64,000 nucleotides of DNA from Geomonas sp. Red32 (GCF_023652955.1 NZ_JAKLOY010000001.1:1054001-1118000); one strand, 5' to 3'; counted from the stretch's first letter, positions 1 through 8,112 are shown. The notes: generated by a model from the letters alone, not told the origin. Numbers and translations are program-made.

Positions 1-212
1 TCCTGCCCAAAAAGCACGTCGAATCCCTCATCACCTTGGAAGAGGCCGACAATGAGCTGCTGCTGGAGCTCATGCGGGCCGCGAAGGCGATCGCCGGTGA
101 TTTCATGGCCCGCTTCGGTGCCGCCCGGGTCTACACGAACCTCGGGGAGTACCAGTCTTCCAAACATCTCCATTGGCACATCGGCTCCGGCAAACAACTG
201 AGACCGTACTGA
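1..212 (+). CDS. HIT family hydrolase, C-terminal part (5' end outside window)
   Basis: The frame is open from base 3 to a TGA at 210-212, giving about 69 residues with no start, so the gene begins upstream of the window. Near the end the residues HLHWHI form the histidine triad (H-x-H-x-H) of HIT proteins, whose middle His is the nucleophile that attacks nucleoside phosphoramidates or dinucleotides. The preceding helix-rich stretch fits the C-terminal half of a small HINT-type protein of about 110-120 residues. The substrate cannot be told from the sequence. The next gene is convergent and begins six bases after the stop. Confidence 0.8.
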   Translation, partial: LPKKHVESLITLEEADNELLLELMRAAKAIAGDFMARFGAARVYTNLGEYQSSKHLHWHIGSGKQLRPY

Positions 213-218
213 GCCCGA

Positions 219-731
219 TCAGTCATCGTGCAGGACGAGATTCAAACCTTCCCCGGGGGAGGGCGGAACGAAGTAGCGGGTTATTTGGTCGAAGGCTTCC
301 TCGCTTAAAGTGAAGGGATGGCTGCCGGAGGCGTTCCGTTCCCGCAGCCGTTTCTTGCAGGTCTCGTTGGTCACCTCGAGATAGTGGAGCTCATGCCGTG
401 CACCGGCCTCATCGCTTAGGTTTTTTGCCCATTGACGATGGGGAGGCGTGTTGGCTGGAAAATCGAGGACCACGGACATCCCCTGCCTGAGCAGGCCCAC
501 GATGAGACCGCCTAACACGTCACGGACTCTTCCGGTGCAGCGAACATATCCGGCGAGATCGCTGATTTCTCCCGGATAGAGCCGGGCGAGCCAATCGTCT
601 TCCTCGATCAGCACGGTGTGGGCCTTGGAGGCCAACTGTGCGGCCAGGGTCGACTTGCCTGCCGCCGCCTTTCCGCAGACAAGGTAAAGGGTCGAAGAAA
701 ATGTCTCCTGCAATAGTTCCTGTGATGACAT
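219..731 (-). CDS. P-loop ATP-binding protein (AAA_33-type kinase-like)
   Basis: A 170-residue protein with a clear Walker A motif, GKAAAGKS, at about residues 20-27, followed by a Walker-B-like VVLDFP segment and an Arg-rich lid (KKRLRERN). This arrangement matches the zeta-toxin/AAA_33 group of small kinase-like ATPases that phosphorylate small molecules or nucleic acid ends. The substrate is unknown. It is a single-gene unit, convergent with the HIT gene and divergent from the next gene. A remnant of a related P-loop protein occurs at 28439-28534. Confidence 0.75.
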   Translation of the reverse strand: MSSQELLQETFSSTLYLVCGKAAAGKSTLAAQLASKAHTVLIEEDDWLARLYPGEISDLAGYVRCTGRVRDVLGGLIVGLLRQGMSVVLDFPANTPPHRQWAKNLSDEAGARHELHYLEVTNETCKKRLRERNASGSHPFTLSEEAFDQITRYFVPPSPGEGLNLVLHDD

Positions 732-776
732 CTGTACCTCCGGTGTTGTAAAGTCTCGCCGGGAGCGGTAACAAAA

Positions 777-807
777 AAACCCGCTCCTGTGGGGGGCGGG
801 TTTCTTG
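777..807. terminator. Hairpin with flanking A and T runs, between divergent genes
   Basis: AAACCCGC (777-784) pairs with GCGGGTTT (796-803). An A run precedes it and a T-rich tail follows, so it could terminate on either strand. Both neighbouring genes point away from it, so it is either an attenuator in one of the leaders or a relic. Confidence 0.55.
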
Positions 808-966
808 TTCGTCTGCTTGCTTTACAAACGTCAGCCTATCCCGCCGCTCCTGAAATGGCGATGATAATAATGGCGGAGATGTGAAGCTGGCGACGGGTCA
901 TGACGCTGAATTTGCCTCACAACCCGGCCGTTGTCAATAAATAACCCGCAGTTAAAGGAGCTACCT

Positions 967-1383
967 ATGGCGGTTCTGGTTGAAGGTATTTCGGTGATCG
1001 TTCGTCGGGCCACCATCGATGAAAAATTCCCGGGTGGTTGGGAGGCGTTCAAGGGGATCGTCCCTAACCGGACCTTGTGCTCCGACGACGAGGTGGCCCG
1101 CGTCGGTTTCCTCTCTGCCGAGGACGTCCAGTCGTTCGTGGCGGTACTGGAAGAAGCCGGTTTCCAGTTCGTCAGCGAGGGGACGGCGGTCGATATCGCT
1201 GTTGCGGACCAGAAGGCGGGTTTTACTGCGAACTGCTCCTGGGCGGAGTTCGGCCATATCGAGCTCGGTTCCCCCGATCGGGAGATCAGCGCCTGCCGTC
1301 TCGCCGGCTCCTCGTACAACCAGCTGGTAGCTCCTGCCGGCTGGCAGTACGAAGGTTCACTCAGCGAAAGCCTTCGCGGGTGA
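967..1383 (+). CDS. Conserved hypothetical protein
   Basis: 138 residues from the ATG at 967, chosen because AAAGGAG lies 7 bases upstream; an in-frame upstream start would overlap this ribosome site. The protein begins MAVLVEGISVIVRR and has a small soluble alpha/beta look with no signal peptide or membrane segment. The phrase SDDEVARVGFLSAEDV suggests a conserved fold, but I do not recognise a named family. It is followed after 74 bases by a YciI-like gene on the same strand, possibly co-transcribed. Function unknown. Confidence 0.7.
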   Translation: MAVLVEGISVIVRRATIDEKFPGGWEAFKGIVPNRTLCSDDEVARVGFLSAEDVQSFVAVLEEAGFQFVSEGTAVDIAVADQKAGFTANCSWAEFGHIELGSPDREISACRLAGSSYNQLVAPAGWQYEGSLSESLRG

Positions 1384-1457
1384 GATCCGGGAGGTTGACG
1401 GCGTAACGCACATATCGAGGACGGTACCGGGAATGTCTGAGAAGGGACGGGGGTAAC

Positions 1458-1766
1458 ATGCACTACCTGCTATTTTACGAGATTTCAGCGGACTACCTGG
1501 CCAGGAGAGGTGAGTTTCGGGCGGAACACCTCGCGCTGGCCTGGCAGGCTGCGGAGCGGGGCGAGCTTGTTCTCGGCGGGGCACTGGCGGATCCGGTGGA
1601 CGGGGCGGTCCTCCTTTTCAAGGGGGAATCCGCCGAGGTGGCCGAGCGTTTCGCCAAGGCCGATCCCTACGTCACCAGTGGGCTGGTCACCAAGTGGCGG
1701 GTCCGCCCCTGGACTACAGTCGTCGGTGCCGAGGCGAGCACTCCCGTTACCCCTAAAGGGACTTGA
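1458..1766 (+). CDS. YciI-like protein
   Basis: 102 residues starting MHYLLFYEISADYLARRGEFRAEH, which is the typical opening of YCII-related ferredoxin-like-fold proteins; the conserved His of HLALAWQAAERGELVLGGAL is present, as is the late DPYVTSGLVTKWRVRPW segment. YciI-type proteins are small, often dimeric, and proposed to act on small molecules with a His/Asp pair, but most have no known reaction. GGGGGT precedes the ATG. The coding region is followed by the AT-rich repeat array. Confidence 0.85.
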   Translation: MHYLLFYEISADYLARRGEFRAEHLALAWQAAERGELVLGGALADPVDGAVLLFKGESAEVAERFAKADPYVTSGLVTKWRVRPWTTVVGAEASTPVTPKGT

Positions 1767-1810
1767 CAGGGCATTCGATGATTGAGAAGAGAAAACGAAG
1801 CTTCGCAGCC

Positions 1811-2034
1811 GGAAATCGTCATTTTCTGCTGAAAAGTGACAATTTTTTTTCTGAAAATGCAATTTCGTCATAAAAATTGTCAATTTTTTTTCAAAATCGT
1901 TACTTTTTCCCAGAAAGTAACGATTTCTCGCAAAATATCATCATTTCAGTATAAAAATTGACACTTTTCAAAAAAAATCGTCACTTTTGATTCCGAAAGT
2001 AATAATTTTTGCTGGGAATTGTAGATTTTAGATC
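1811..2034. repeat. AT-rich array of ~11 degenerate ~20-bp units
   Basis: This 224-bp block lies in a gene-free stretch (1767-2231) and is far more AT-rich than its surroundings. It consists of units of the form AAAAnnGTnAnTTTT starting near 1813, 1832, 1854, 1872, 1893, 1914, 1932, 1953, 1971, 1996 and 2016, so spacing is 18-25 bp (mean about 20). Units occur in both orientations. Two neighbours, AAATCGTTACTTT (1894-1906) and AAAGTAACGATTT (1914-1926), form a perfect 13-bp inverted repeat. No CDS with a start and ribosome site runs through it. It could be curved DNA, a multi-site operator or a structured intergenic element; I do not recognise it. Confidence 0.7.
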
Positions 2035-2181
2035 CAGAATGGTGATGTTCGCCCGTTGATACGTCTTGGAGAAGAGGGATTGGGGCAACCGGCGCGGAAC
2101 GTCGCAAAAGCGGCAGAGAAGGTAAGCGGACGTTTCTGGTAAGGTGGCGAACAAAAGGGGGGGAGGGGCGTGGGATATAAG

Positions 2182-2216
2182 GCCCCCACCGGAATGAACT
2201 CCTGCCGGATGGGGGC
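2182..2216 (-). terminator. Stem-loop downstream of 2232-2849
   Basis: GCCCCCACCGG pairs with CCGG-A-TGGGGGC (one bulged A). It lies 15 bases beyond the stop of the leftward gene, followed on that strand by TTATAT, so it is a plausible terminator with a weak T tract. Confidence 0.55.
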
Positions 2217-2231
2217 TTCAGGTAAAGGTCG

Positions 2232-2849
2232 CTATCGGGCCGGAGGCACGTTGACGAAGTTGGACCAGGGCCCTGTCTCCGCTTTCCCGCGCATTCCGCG
2301 GATCTTGAGCCAATTGTTCTTGGCTCGGTTCAGCAGTCCCTGGAGCGGTATCTTCTTGCAAGCGGTCGACGAGGCGATAAGTTTCCAGTTGGTTTCGACG
2401 TTGGGATCCTCGTCGCAGCCCCACACTTCATAAAGTTTCGCATTGAGGACCCTGTCGACGGATGCGAAGGGTTGGCCGTCGGAAGCGAAGGTGACCCTGA
2501 ACCCGCTGGGGCGCGAGAGCGCGGCCGATGCCGTTTTGGATGCAGCGGTGTTGAGGCCGAGGGTCGCGGAAACCGTGGGGTCTTTGATGGTGACCGCCTT
2601 GGCAAGCCCATGGAGGATGGCGAGGCCCTGGTAGACGGCATTACGGTTGGCCTCGAATTCTTCGGCCTTGTCGGAGTTCCCTGCTAGTAGGGCAGTATAG
2701 CTCGAGGCATAGTTCTCGTGGATGGTCCGGTACACTTCCGGGGTGGGGACCAGCGCAACCAGGTGGGCGTAAAACTCCTGCGTGAATACCTGAGTAACGC
2801 CCGCGGATCGGGTAATAAGCTCGGGGTCGCTCTCGTTCTTGTAGGGCAT
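2232..2849 (-). CDS. Conserved hypothetical protein
   Basis: 205 residues. The start is the ATG at 2849 (MPYKNESDPEL) because GGAGG sits 6 bases upstream; a further upstream ATG overlaps that ribosome site. The N-terminal ~110 residues look alpha-helical. The C-terminal ~90 residues contain a beta-rich stretch ending GPWSNFVNV, which resembles the last strands of a fibronectin type III-like domain; that is an inference. No signal peptide or membrane helix. Monocistronic, with a terminator-like hairpin after it. Function unknown. Confidence 0.7.
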   Translation of the reverse strand: MPYKNESDPELITRSAGVTQVFTQEFYAHLVALVPTPEVYRTIHENYASSYTALLAGNSDKAEEFEANRNAVYQGLAILHGLAKAVTIKDPTVSATLGLNTAASKTASAALSRPSGFRVTFASDGQPFASVDRVLNAKLYEVWGCDEDPNVETNWKLIASSTACKKIPLQGLLNRAKNNWLKIRGMRGKAETGPWSNFVNVPPAR

Positions 2850-3003
2850 AGGCACCTCCATTGGAAATTTTTAACTATACTAGCTCGTACTGCACAAATT
2901 GCAACTGACCACGTGTCGATTCTAATCTTCGGCCCACCAGGGCCCTTTCCTGGACACCCGGCTCTCCGGGTGGCCACAACCTCAGCCGGTTAGGGAGTTT
3001 GCT

Positions 3004-3330
3004 ATGGAACTTGAGAATCCTGCAGTCCCGGTTAACCATGAAGCGATGCTGGCCGTAATACGCAGACGTAGGTGGTATCTGTGGGGACTTATCCTCCTCT
3101 ACCTCCCGGTAACGATGACGATCCTGAGGTTGACGGAATCGGTAAAGGTCACCGGCGCTTTCTTCGGCATCTGGGTTGTGCTCCTTTGCGTAGCCATGGC
3201 CCTTTACGCCTGCTGCAAATGCCCGGGGTGCGGCAAGACCTTCCACATGAAGAACTCGACACTTTCTTTCTCCCGCAAATGCCGCCACTGCGGCCTCGAT
3301 ATATCCGGTGGTGGCGACGGAAGGGGATAA
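3004..3330 (+). CDS. Small membrane protein with C-terminal zinc ribbon
   Basis: 108 residues. Two predicted membrane segments (about residues 24-40 and 50-67) are followed by a cytosolic tail with CCKCPGCGKTF and CRHCG, a four-cysteine zinc ribbon of the C-x2-C ... C-x2-C type. AGGGAG precedes the ATG. Such proteins are common small metal-binding membrane proteins of unknown role. A second small membrane/CxxC protein follows on the same strand, suggesting a two-gene unit. Confidence 0.7.
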   Translation: MELENPAVPVNHEAMLAVIRRRRWYLWGLILLYLPVTMTILRLTESVKVTGAFFGIWVVLLCVAMALYACCKCPGCGKTFHMKNSTLSFSRKCRHCGLDISGGGDGRG

Positions 3331-3391
3331 CCGAAAAGATGCAAGCCGGGTTCCCCGGGGCGAATGTTGATTGGAGGACTGAACGTAAGAG

Positions 3392-3649
3392 ATGGAAAGC
3401 CATACTTGGTTTATAGGCCCGTTGCTATCGGTGTTGGGCGCTTACCTAACTTACCGGCGAAAAGACGTCGGGAGATGGATGCGGCAACGGAGAATCGACG
3501 GACTCAAGACGGAGGTGGAATTGGGCACCTGCGATGTATGCGGTCAACCGATGAGGAGAATTAAAACGCTCACCGGAAAAAGAGCCGGGCAGGAAGCGGC
3601 GGTATGCAAGCACTACCCTGAGTGTGGCTTTGTCCGGTGGGGTAGATGA
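3392..3649 (+). CDS. Small membrane-anchored CxxC protein
   Basis: 85 residues. The N terminus (SHTWFIGPLLSVLGAYLTY) can form a short membrane anchor. The C-terminal half holds C-x2-C (TCDVCGQPM) and C-x5-C (CKHYPEC), a zinc-finger-like arrangement reminiscent of the topoisomerase I C4 finger. It lies 61 bases after the previous small zinc-ribbon protein. Function unknown. Confidence 0.6.
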   Translation: MESHTWFIGPLLSVLGAYLTYRRKDVGRWMRQRRIDGLKTEVELGTCDVCGQPMRRIKTLTGKRAGQEAAVCKHYPECGFVRWGR

Positions 3650-3676
3650 GAATGATAGTTCTGAGGGGTTGGATGA

Positions 3677-4387
3677 ATGGGCATACCGCCCGATGGGGGC
3701 GATACGGATCGATCTTCTCGTAACAGACTGAATGAAAGGATGGCGCCGCTATTTTCCGGCGACACCCTCTTTGACCGGATCGCCCGTGCGGTCTGCCGTG
3801 CCGGATGCCTGCCCCGCAAGGAGCTCTATGAGGCGTGGGAGGTGGCTCGTCGTGTCCACCGGCGGTTTAGGGGCGGGAGGATGGTGGACCTCGCCTCCGG
3901 GCACGGGCTGGCGGCACAGATCCTTCTGATCCTGGACCGGGAGCTGCGGGAGGCGGTGGCGGTGGATCGGCGGATTCCGGAATCGGCCGCGAGGCTCGCC
4001 AAGGAACTTGAATCGGAGTGGCCGGCGCTGCAGGGGCGGGTGACCTTCAGGGAAATGGAGCTGCAAGAGTTGCCGCTTTCGCACGACGACCTGGTCGTTT
4101 CCGTCCACGCCTGCGGTGGGCTCACCGATCTGGTGCTGGAGCGGGCAGTGGCGGCCCGTTGCCGGGTGGCCGTGCTCCCCTGCTGCCATGATGTGAAAAA
4201 CGCAGACGACGGCGGGCTCAACGGCTGGCTGGACGGCCCCCTGGCGGTGGACGTCACCCGGGCGGCCTATCTCCGCTCGCACGGATACCGGGTCTACACG
4301 CAGACCATTCCGGGCGACATCACTCCTAAAAACCGTCTCCTTTTGGGCGAGCCGATGCCCCCATCCTCACCCCGGCCCTCGCCTTGA
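3677..4387 (+). CDS. Class I SAM-dependent methyltransferase-like protein
   Basis: 236 residues. The segment [15 protein letters not shown] is the glycine-rich motif I (SAM binding), followed by an acidic strand end ([12 protein letters not shown]), then [20 protein letters not shown] and LPCCHD, which recall the METTL25-like methyltransferase group. The substrate is unknown. The start is uncertain: 3677 or the ATG at 3740 (AAAGG just upstream). The last residues, PPSSPRPSP, and the stop come from a dispersed intergenic repeat (see 4367-4402), so the ancestral C terminus was probably different. Confidence 0.7.
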   Translation: MGIPPDGGDTDRSSRNRLNERMAPLFSGDTLFDRIARAVCRAGCLPRKELYEAWEVARRVHRRFRGGRMVDLASGHGLAAQILLILDRELREAVAVDRRIPESAARLAKELESEWPALQGRVTFREMELQELPLSHDDLVVSVHACGGLTDLVLERAVAARCRVAVLPCCHDVKNADDGGLNGWLDGPLAVDVTRAAYLRSHGYRVYTQTIPGDITPKNRLLLGEPMPPSSPRPSP

Positions 4388-4402
4388 AGGGGAGGGAGAG
4401 AG
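4367..4402. repeat. Dispersed GC-rich repeat, family A
   Basis: Family A reads roughly CCCCATCCTCACCCC followed by a GGCCCTC-type segment and CCTTGAAGGGGAGGG. Other copies lie at 8122-8160, 40886-40925, 43530-43572, 45985-46020, 46055-46085, 54888-54925 and 55797-55830. Here it overlaps the 3' end of the methyltransferase gene and supplies its stop codon. Confidence 0.75.
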
Positions 4403-4478
4403 GGGAAGCTGCCAACGAAGGGGGCAGGGGGATTCGGCAGAACGGAAGAGTAGCGCTAATCAGGGAAAGGAATGCAGT

Positions 4479-4943
4479 ATGAAGATATGGGTGGATGCCG
4501 ACGCCTGTCCGAGGGTGATCAAGGAGATTCTCTTTCGAGCCTCGGAACGGTTGAAATTACCGCTATGCCTGGTAGCCAACCATGCGTTGACCAAACACGA
4601 GACCCGCTACGTTACGTCGGTTCAGGTTGGCAATGGTATGGATATCGCCGACGACTATATTGCGCAGCACGCAGAACTTGAGGACCTGGTCATCACCGCG
4701 GATATTCCGCTGGCGGCGAGAATCGTCGAGAAGGGCGGGGTGGCGCTCGACCCGCGGGGGGAGCTCTATACCGAGGAGAATGTCGGGGAACGGCTTGCCA
4801 TACGGGATTTCATGACGGATCTTCGCTCGAGCGGGCTTACGACCGGCGGCCCGCCCCAGTTCAGCATGACCGACCGCCAGCGCTTTGCCTCTTCCCTTGA
4901 CCGGATACTGACCAAAATGCACCAGGGAATCCGGCCGGTTTAG
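4479..4943 (+). CDS. YaiI/YqxD family (UPF0178, DUF188) protein
   Basis: 154 residues, the normal family length. It opens [20 protein letters not shown], the signature of the family (a PIN-like fold with acidic residues), and retains [11 protein letters not shown] and the C-terminal [13 protein letters not shown]. The biochemical function is not established; a nuclease-like role has been suggested from the fold. AAAGGA stands 10 bases before the ATG. Single gene. Confidence 0.9.
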   Translation: MKIWVDADACPRVIKEILFRASERLKLPLCLVANHALTKHETRYVTSVQVGNGMDIADDYIAQHAELEDLVITADIPLAARIVEKGGVALDPRGELYTEENVGERLAIRDFMTDLRSSGLTTGGPPQFSMTDRQRFASSLDRILTKMHQGIRPV

Positions 4944-5009
4944 CAAGGCGCCGGGGAGTATGAGCATCGCCCGATGGGCAGTCGGCGGTAAATGGTATAA
5001 CATAGTAAC

Positions 5010-6389
5010 ATGAGAAGGTTGAAGGCCATCTGTGTCACCATCGTAGTGCTTACGCTGACCCTGGGCGCAGCGTGCGCTCCGCTGCCGGACGTCGCCAAGC
5101 TCGCCCAACAGGCGCAAACGGAGAAGCCTCCGCGGATCCTGACGGCCAGGGGGATGCTCTCCGGGAAGAAAAGCAAGGCGATTATGGAGCGGCTGCAGGG
5201 GCCGTCGTACCGGAGCGACCTGCTGCTGCGCCACAGCGCGGTGATGGAGATGGTGACCGGTACTCCCTTGACCGGCGGGAACAAGGCCAGGCTCCTGGTC
5301 GACGGCAGGACGACCTTTGCGGCCATATCCGAGGCCATTCGCTCCGCCACCGACAGTATCAACTTAGAAATCTACAAGATCGACAACGATGCCGCCGGCC
5401 GCATGATCGCCGATCTCCTGCTGAAAAAACAGCAGGCGGGGGTGCAGGTCAACATCATCTACGACGGGTTAGGGAGCCTCCTGACCCCACCTTCCTTCTT
5501 CGATACCATGCGCAAGGCGGGCGCGCAGGTGGTGGGGGTGAACCCGCTGAAAGGCGGGGGACCGGCAGTGCCCGGCACCTTGCATGCCGACCATCGGAAA
5601 CTGCTGGTGGTCGACGGCACCCGGGTGATCACCGGCGGCGTCAACATCAGCCAGGTCTACACGAGCACCCCTTTCAGCGGCAAGCAGAGCCAAAAGGCGC
5701 CGGTCCCGTGGCGTGACACCGACGTCGAGATCGAAGGGCCGGCGGCGGTCTTTCAGGAGCTTTTCGTCGGGATGTGGCTGAGACAGAAAGGACCTCCGCT
5801 CTCCCGGGCCAGGTACTTCCCCCCGCAGAGCGCGAAGGGGAACGCCCTGGTCCAGGCGATCGGGAGCACTCCCGGAGAGAGTAACCGGATCACCTACATT
5901 TCCTACCTCTGTGCGATGATCTTCGCCAAGCACGCCATCCACATCACCAATGCCTATTTCATTCCCGACGACCATACCCTCGACGCGCTGACCGATGCGG
6001 CACGCCGCGGGGTGGACGTGAAGATCATCGTCCCCTCGATAACCGACTCCAATGCCGCCTACTACGCCATGCGCTACAACTACGCCGAGCTGTTGAAGGC
6101 GGGGGTGAAGCTGTACGAGCGGCGCCACGAGCTCTTGCATGCCAAGACGGCGGTCATCGACGGAGTCTGGTCCACGGTCGGCTCGACCAACATGGACTTT
6201 CTCAGCCTATCCAGGAATTACGAGATCAATGCCATCGTGCTCGGCCCGAAGTTCGGTTCGCAGATGGAATGGCTCTTCGACAAGGACCTCGCGGAATCGA
6301 AGCAGATCACCTGGGAAAAGTGGAAGCACAGGTCGTTGTGGGAACGGACCAGAGAGCTCCTCGCCCACGCGGTCTCCCACCTGTTGTGA
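5010..6389 (+). CDS. Phospholipase D / cardiolipin synthase-like lipoprotein
   Basis: 459 residues with a lipoprotein signal (LTLGAAC, lipobox Cys near residue 22), so probably anchored at the membrane on the periplasmic side. Two HKD motifs are complete: H195-x-K197-x4-D202 (HRKLLVVD) and H377-x-K379-x4-D384 (HAKTAVID), each followed by a G-S/N type segment (ITGGVNIS; VGSTNMD). This is the catalytic pair of the PLD superfamily, which includes cardiolipin synthases and phospholipases. No convincing ribosome site precedes the ATG, and TATAAC lies only ~20 bases before it, so the transcript may be leaderless. Monocistronic. Confidence 0.9.
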   Translation: MRRLKAICVTIVVLTLTLGAACAPLPDVAKLAQQAQTEKPPRILTARGMLSGKKSKAIMERLQGPSYRSDLLLRHSAVMEMVTGTPLTGGNKARLLVDGRTTFAAISEAIRSATDSINLEIYKIDNDAAGRMIADLLLKKQQAGVQVNIIYDGLGSLLTPPSFFDTMRKAGAQVVGVNPLKGGGPAVPGTLHADHRKLLVVDGTRVITGGVNISQVYTSTPFSGKQSQKAPVPWRDTDVEIEGPAAVFQELFVGMWLRQKGPPLSRARYFPPQSAKGNALVQAIGSTPGESNRITYISYLCAMIFAKHAIHITNAYFIPDDHTLDALTDAARRGVDVKIIVPSITDSNAAYYAMRYNYAELLKAGVKLYERRHELLHAKTAVIDGVWSTVGSTNMDFLSLSRNYEINAIVLGPKFGSQMEWLFDKDLAESKQITWEKWKHRSLWERTRELLAHAVSHLL

Positions 6390-6419
6390 AAGCCGGTCCT
6401 GCTGTTGGGACGCATCCCG

Positions 6420-6773
6420 TCACTCCCTCCCGCACGCACGGGGGCCTTCGGCTGGACAGGCTTCGCCGGCAGCAGGCTCCGGCTCGGCAAGGTTTTCTAT
6501 CGCCAGCGCCTTCCCTCCGGCCAGGGCGTTGGCGACCTTGCAACGTCCGCTGGCCAAAAGCCTCTGCACGGTGCCGCGGGAAACTCCCATGCAGGCACCC
6601 GCTTCCTCCTGGGTTTTTCCCTCGCCGTCGCAAAGGTGCAGGGCCTCAAGTTCGTCGTGGGCGAGCCGGACCATCTCCAACTCGCCAAGAGGCGTGCCGG
6701 CCGGCTTGAAAACCACCGGAAATCCGGCACGGTAGGGGCAGGTGCAGTTCCTCGGTTTACGGGGACGCGTCAT
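6420..6773 (-). CDS. DUF134 family DNA-binding protein
   Basis: 117 residues. The N terminus carries MTRPRKPRNCTCPY, and the core DELEALHLCDGEGKTQEEAGACMGVSRGTV reads as a sigma-70 region 4-like helix-turn-helix, the defining layout of DUF134. Members are small regulators often encoded next to NifX/NifB-type dinitrogenase cofactor proteins, as here. It starts 3 bases after the NifX-like gene stop, so the two are co-transcribed. It may bind the dyad in the promoter of its own operon (inference). Confidence 0.85.
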   Translation of the reverse strand: MTRPRKPRNCTCPYRAGFPVVFKPAGTPLGELEMVRLAHDELEALHLCDGEGKTQEEAGACMGVSRGTVQRLLASGRCKVANALAGGKALAIENLAEPEPAAGEACPAEGPRACGRE

Positions 6774-6776
6774 GGT

Positions 6777-7181
6777 TCAGTGGGAGCAACCATGGCCTTG
6801 TCCGTGGCCGTGGTCGTGCCCGTGCCCGTGCCCGCCGCAGGTATGCCCCGGCATGAATTCGGGAAGGGCGTTTTTCCCCAGAAGCTCGATGTTCTCCGCA
6901 ACCGTCCCCTGGCTCGCCTGAAAGACCCTTATGCCTGCGTTATTGAGCTTGAAGAGTGCGCCTCCGCCGATGCCGCCGACCGCTATGGCGTCAACCTGTT
7001 CGCCTGCGAGACCGGCAACCGGGTTGCACGCTCCATGCTGATGAACCAGGTCCTCGTTCTCTATCGTCCGCAGCTCGTTACGGGAAGTGTCTACCACCAG
7101 GAATTTCGGCGCGGAACCGAAATGACCGTAAACGGCGCTCTCCATCCCATGGTCTTCCAACACCGGAAAACAGATTCTCAT
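6777..7181 (-). CDS. NifX-like dinitrogenase cofactor domain protein with His-rich tail
   Basis: 134 residues. The start is the ATG at 7181 (MRICFPVLED), with GGAGG 6 bases upstream. Residues 1-110 form the NifB/NifX/NafY ribonuclease-H-like domain (VYGHFGSAPKFLVVDT; VDAIAVGGIGGGALFKLNNAGI). In nitrogen fixation this domain holds FeMo-cofactor precursors, but many stand-alone copies serve unknown Fe-S or metal roles. The last ~25 residues are almost all His, Gly and Cys (GHGHGHDHGHGQGHGCSH), an obvious metal-binding tail. First gene of an operon with DUF134. Confidence 0.88.
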   Translation of the reverse strand: MRICFPVLEDHGMESAVYGHFGSAPKFLVVDTSRNELRTIENEDLVHQHGACNPVAGLAGEQVDAIAVGGIGGGALFKLNNAGIRVFQASQGTVAENIELLGKNALPEFMPGHTCGGHGHGHDHGHGQGHGCSH

Positions 7182-7214
7182 CGCTACCTCCTTCGGAAAT
7201 GTGTATATGCACAA

Positions 7215-7242
7215 AAAATACATTCAAATTTTTGTATGTCAA
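7215..7242 (-). promoter_or_regulatory. Sigma70-like promoter and dyad of the NifX/DUF134 operon
   Basis: On the minus strand TTGACA (7242-7237), a 16-base spacer and TATTTT (7220-7215) lie ~35 bases upstream of the NifX-like start codon. Overlapping it, ACAAAAA (7211-7217) and TTTTTGT (7229-7235) form an inverted repeat across about 25 bp, a possible operator. Confidence 0.55.
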
Positions 7243-7481
7243 CAGAAATTCACGGAAGCTATTTAATACTGCGAGGGCCGAACGGATCCACAATTTCCGG
7301 AACTTCATGGGTGTCCGGTAACTTAGGCCTTGAAGTGGGGGGGGCTGGCGTGGTATCTCTGGCACGCCGGGAGGCAGTATTTCTCTGGGATAGCGGGCAC
7401 CGCCCGATTGCATGAGGTTTGGGATGCCGGTTGAAGGCCGGGGAGGGTGGGAGAGAGTCACCGCCCGCCGGAGAGGAGACG

Positions 7482-7829
7482 ATGATGCTTCGCGTAGTGA
7501 TGGTGGTTTTGGCGGTGTTCTTGGCGCTCCCGTCCTCCTCCCGGGCGGAAGGGAGCGGGACGGCGGGGCAGGGCGCGGCGCAGCCCCGGTTTCGGGGCGT
7601 CGTGGAGGTGTACGGAACGTCGTGGTGCGGGTACTGCAAGAAGATGCGGAGTTATCTCGAACATAAGGGGGTCCGCTACGTCGTGTACGATATCGAGAAC
7701 GATGACGCCGCCTACCGCCGCTTCAAGGCGATGGGCGGGGACGGTGTCCCGCTGACGGTGATCGGCTCCCACAAGGTGGACGGATATTCCCCGCAGCAAG
7801 TGGATCACTACCTCGAGACAACCAAGTAG
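7482..7829 (+). CDS. Periplasmic glutaredoxin-like protein
   Basis: 115 residues from the ATG at 7482, which follows GAGAGGAG. An N-terminal signal peptide (MMLRVVMVVLAVFLALPSSSRA) precedes a glutaredoxin fold with the redox motif TSWCGYC, the cis-Pro loop GVPLTVIG and the KVDGYSP glutathione-site region. Export of a glutaredoxin-type protein is less common than cytosolic forms and suggests disulfide handling outside the cytoplasm. A small membrane protein gene follows after 37 bases. Confidence 0.85.
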   Translation: MMLRVVMVVLAVFLALPSSSRAEGSGTAGQGAAQPRFRGVVEVYGTSWCGYCKKMRSYLEHKGVRYVVYDIENDDAAYRRFKAMGGDGVPLTVIGSHKVDGYSPQQVDHYLETTK

Positions 7830-7866
7830 GCGATTGCCCTCGCCACGTACGATGGGGAGATCCTGA

Positions 7867-8112
7867 ATGGAGAAACCTTCATACAGCGGCGTGATCGCGG
7901 CGACGCTCGCATACTGGGCTTGGGAATCGCAGGCGTCCGGTAACATCCGGGTGGATCTGCTGCTGATCTATCCGCTCCTTTTTTTCGGGTACCTCCGCTT
8001 TCTGTGGCCAGGGTTCCGGTGGTTGTCGATCCTGATCAGCCTGTTTCTCATGGCCGTCAACCTGGTTTTCTTCGCCAACTCATATACGTGGTTCCACAAG
8101 AACCTTGGATGA
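7867..8112 (+). CDS. Small membrane protein
   Basis: 81 residues with two or three hydrophobic segments (LLLIYPLLFFGYLRFLW; LSILISLFLMAVNLVFFA). No recognised domain. GGGGAGA precedes the ATG. It lies between the glutaredoxin and the large DUF3857 gene on the same strand. A family A dispersed repeat begins about ten bases after its stop. Confidence 0.55.
   Translation: MEKPSYSGVIAATLAYWAWESQASGNIRVDLLLIYPLLFFGYLRFLWPGFRWLSILISLFLMAVNLVFFANSYTWFHKNLG

Noticed and set aside
1767-1811. Continuation of a minus-strand coding frame through the AT-rich array into the YciI-like gene
   Set aside because: No ribosome site, composition changes abruptly, and it overlaps a convincing plus-strand gene.
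7357-7375. Possible sigma54 promoter before the glutaredoxin gene (TGGCACG present)
   Set aside because: The GC of the -12 element is one base out of register, and spacing is strictly conserved for sigma54.
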